From NCBI GenBank assembly GCA_030045295.1, contig JASIGD010000448.1, positions 1 to 5,990 on the forward strand: a stretch of 5,990 nt of DNA, written 5' to 3'. This DNA is from Streptosporangiaceae bacterium. GTDB taxonomy: Bacteria > Actinomycetota > Actinomycetes > Streptosporangiales > Streptosporangiaceae. The notes beneath the pieces were generated by a model. The model ran no database searches. It saw only the letters and a program-made list of their open reading frames with translations, and was not told the origin of the DNA. Below, in pieces: positions 5,277 to 5,990 of this stretch. Each line of letters begins with the position of its first letter. Positions within the stretch are counted from its first letter, which is position 1. The position numbers and the translations under genes were made by a program.

Positions 5277-5990
5277 ATGGTTGACTTCGCCGACGTGGAC
5301 GCTCTGGCCGCGAGCTACCAACAGCGCGGCGGACAGCTTGGACTGGCCTACGGGATCGTCATCGGCTCCGAGCTCGTGCACGCGGCCGGGCTCGGCGAGC
5401 GGTATCTCGGCGGGCCGCCGCCGGACGCCGATACCGTCTTCCGCATCGCCTCGATGACGAAGAGCTTCACCGCATCGGCGATACTCGCGCTGCGCGACGA
5501 CGGCGCTTTGCAGCTCGACGACCCGGCCGATACGTATGCCCGCGAACTGCGCGACTGGCCGCCGGTCAGCCCGGACTCGCCGCGCGTGTCACTCCGTCAC
5601 CTGCTGACCATGACCGCGGGTTTCCCCACCGACGACCCGTGGGGCGACCGGCAGCAGGGATTGCCGCTCAAAGAGTTCGCCGAGTTCCTGTCCGGCGGTG
5701 TGCGGTTCAACTGGGCACCGGGCACCCGGTTCGAGTACTCCAACCTCGGCTACGCGATCCTCGGCCGGGTCATCACCGCCGTCACCGGCGTTGCCTACCC
5801 CGATTACATCCGCAGCCGCCTGCTCCGCCCCCTCGGCATGACCCGCACCGGATTCGAGACCGACGACTTCGACGCGCGGGAGCTGGCCCGCGGCTACCGG
5901 CGAGTGACGGGGAATGGGGACAGGGGCGCGGGCTGGTCGGAGGTGGCACTGGACCCGTGCGGTGCGTTCGCCCCGATGGGAGGGGTCTTC
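5277..5990 (+). CDS. Beta-lactamase-family serine hydrolase (class C/esterase type), 3' partial
   Basis: The frame opens at ATG 5277, 9 nt after GGGAG, and is still open at the window end, showing 238 residues. Family signs are clear: the N-terminal strands [21 protein letters not shown] (22-42); [14 protein letters not shown] (53-66) with the S-x-x-K nucleophile motif Ser59-Met60-Thr61-Lys62; [17 protein letters not shown] (107-122); [16 protein letters not shown] (148-163) with the Y-x-N motif Tyr154-Ser155-Asn156; and [12 protein letters not shown] (182-193). The third K/H-x-G motif would lie beyond the window. The family includes class C beta-lactamases, DD-peptidases, D-aminopeptidases and EstB-like esterases; which activity this one has cannot be told. 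The start has no signal peptide or lipobox, so a cytoplasmic esterase or peptidase is likelier than a secreted beta-lactamase. It is transcribed divergently from panB. Confidence 0.92.
   Translation, partial: MVDFADVDALAASYQQRGGQLGLAYGIVIGSELVHAAGLGERYLGGPPPDADTVFRIASMTKSFTASAILALRDDGALQLDDPADTYARELRDWPPVSPDSPRVSLRHLLTMTAGFPTDDPWGDRQQGLPLKEFAEFLSGGVRFNWAPGTRFEYSNLGYAILGRVITAVTGVAYPDYIRSRLLRPLGMTRTGFETDDFDARELARGYRRVTGNGDRGAGWSEVALDPCGAFAPMGGVF

Noticed and set aside
5166..5381. N-terminal extension of PanB upstream of 5165
   Set aside because: It would overlap the divergent hydrolase gene, and a clean GGAGGT precedes ATG 5165.

Overview
The window is very GC-rich, with codons that favour G or C in the third position. 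Its gene content (a luciferase-like flavin or F420 oxidoreductase, a crotonase, PanB, a PIG-L/LmbE deacetylase and a class C serine hydrolase) suggests a chromosomal segment of a high-GC actinomycete. Genus cannot be told from this stretch. I see no transposase, integrase, phage gene, tRNA, rRNA or CRISPR array.

Left half, all on the + strand: (1) the 3' part of a divergent Lgt-like membrane protein whose 5' end lies outside the window (3-1187); (2) a complete LLM-class oxidoreductase with a GTG start (1339-2202), preceded by a long imperfect inverted repeat (1266-1308); (3) a complete crotonase-superfamily protein of the ECHDC3 type (2286-3065). Genes 2 and 3 are 83 nt apart and may form a small acyl-CoA or redox unit, though no shared pathway can be shown.

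Centre (3066-3486): a gene-free stretch of about 420 nt, and the least ordinary part of the window. It opens with an AT-rich island holding six same-strand 9-mers that resemble the DnaA box TGTGGATAA. They are spaced by about one or two helical turns and are followed by an A/T tract. Next comes a GC-rich stretch with two similar GAAA-tetraloop hairpins inside a possible 7-bp closing stem. It ends at a textbook + strand intrinsic terminator (12-bp perfect stem, 7-nt loop, T tract). I read this as a possible unannotated structured RNA behind a DnaA-box-like array; both parts are inference.

Right half: two - strand genes, panB (5165 down to 4290, ketopantoate synthesis for CoA) and a PIG-L family deacetylase (4191 down to 3487), separated by 98 nt. 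Divergent from panB across a 111-nt intergenic region is a + strand beta-lactamase-family serine hydrolase (from 5277) that runs off the window end. The crotonase and the PIG-L gene converge on the central gap.
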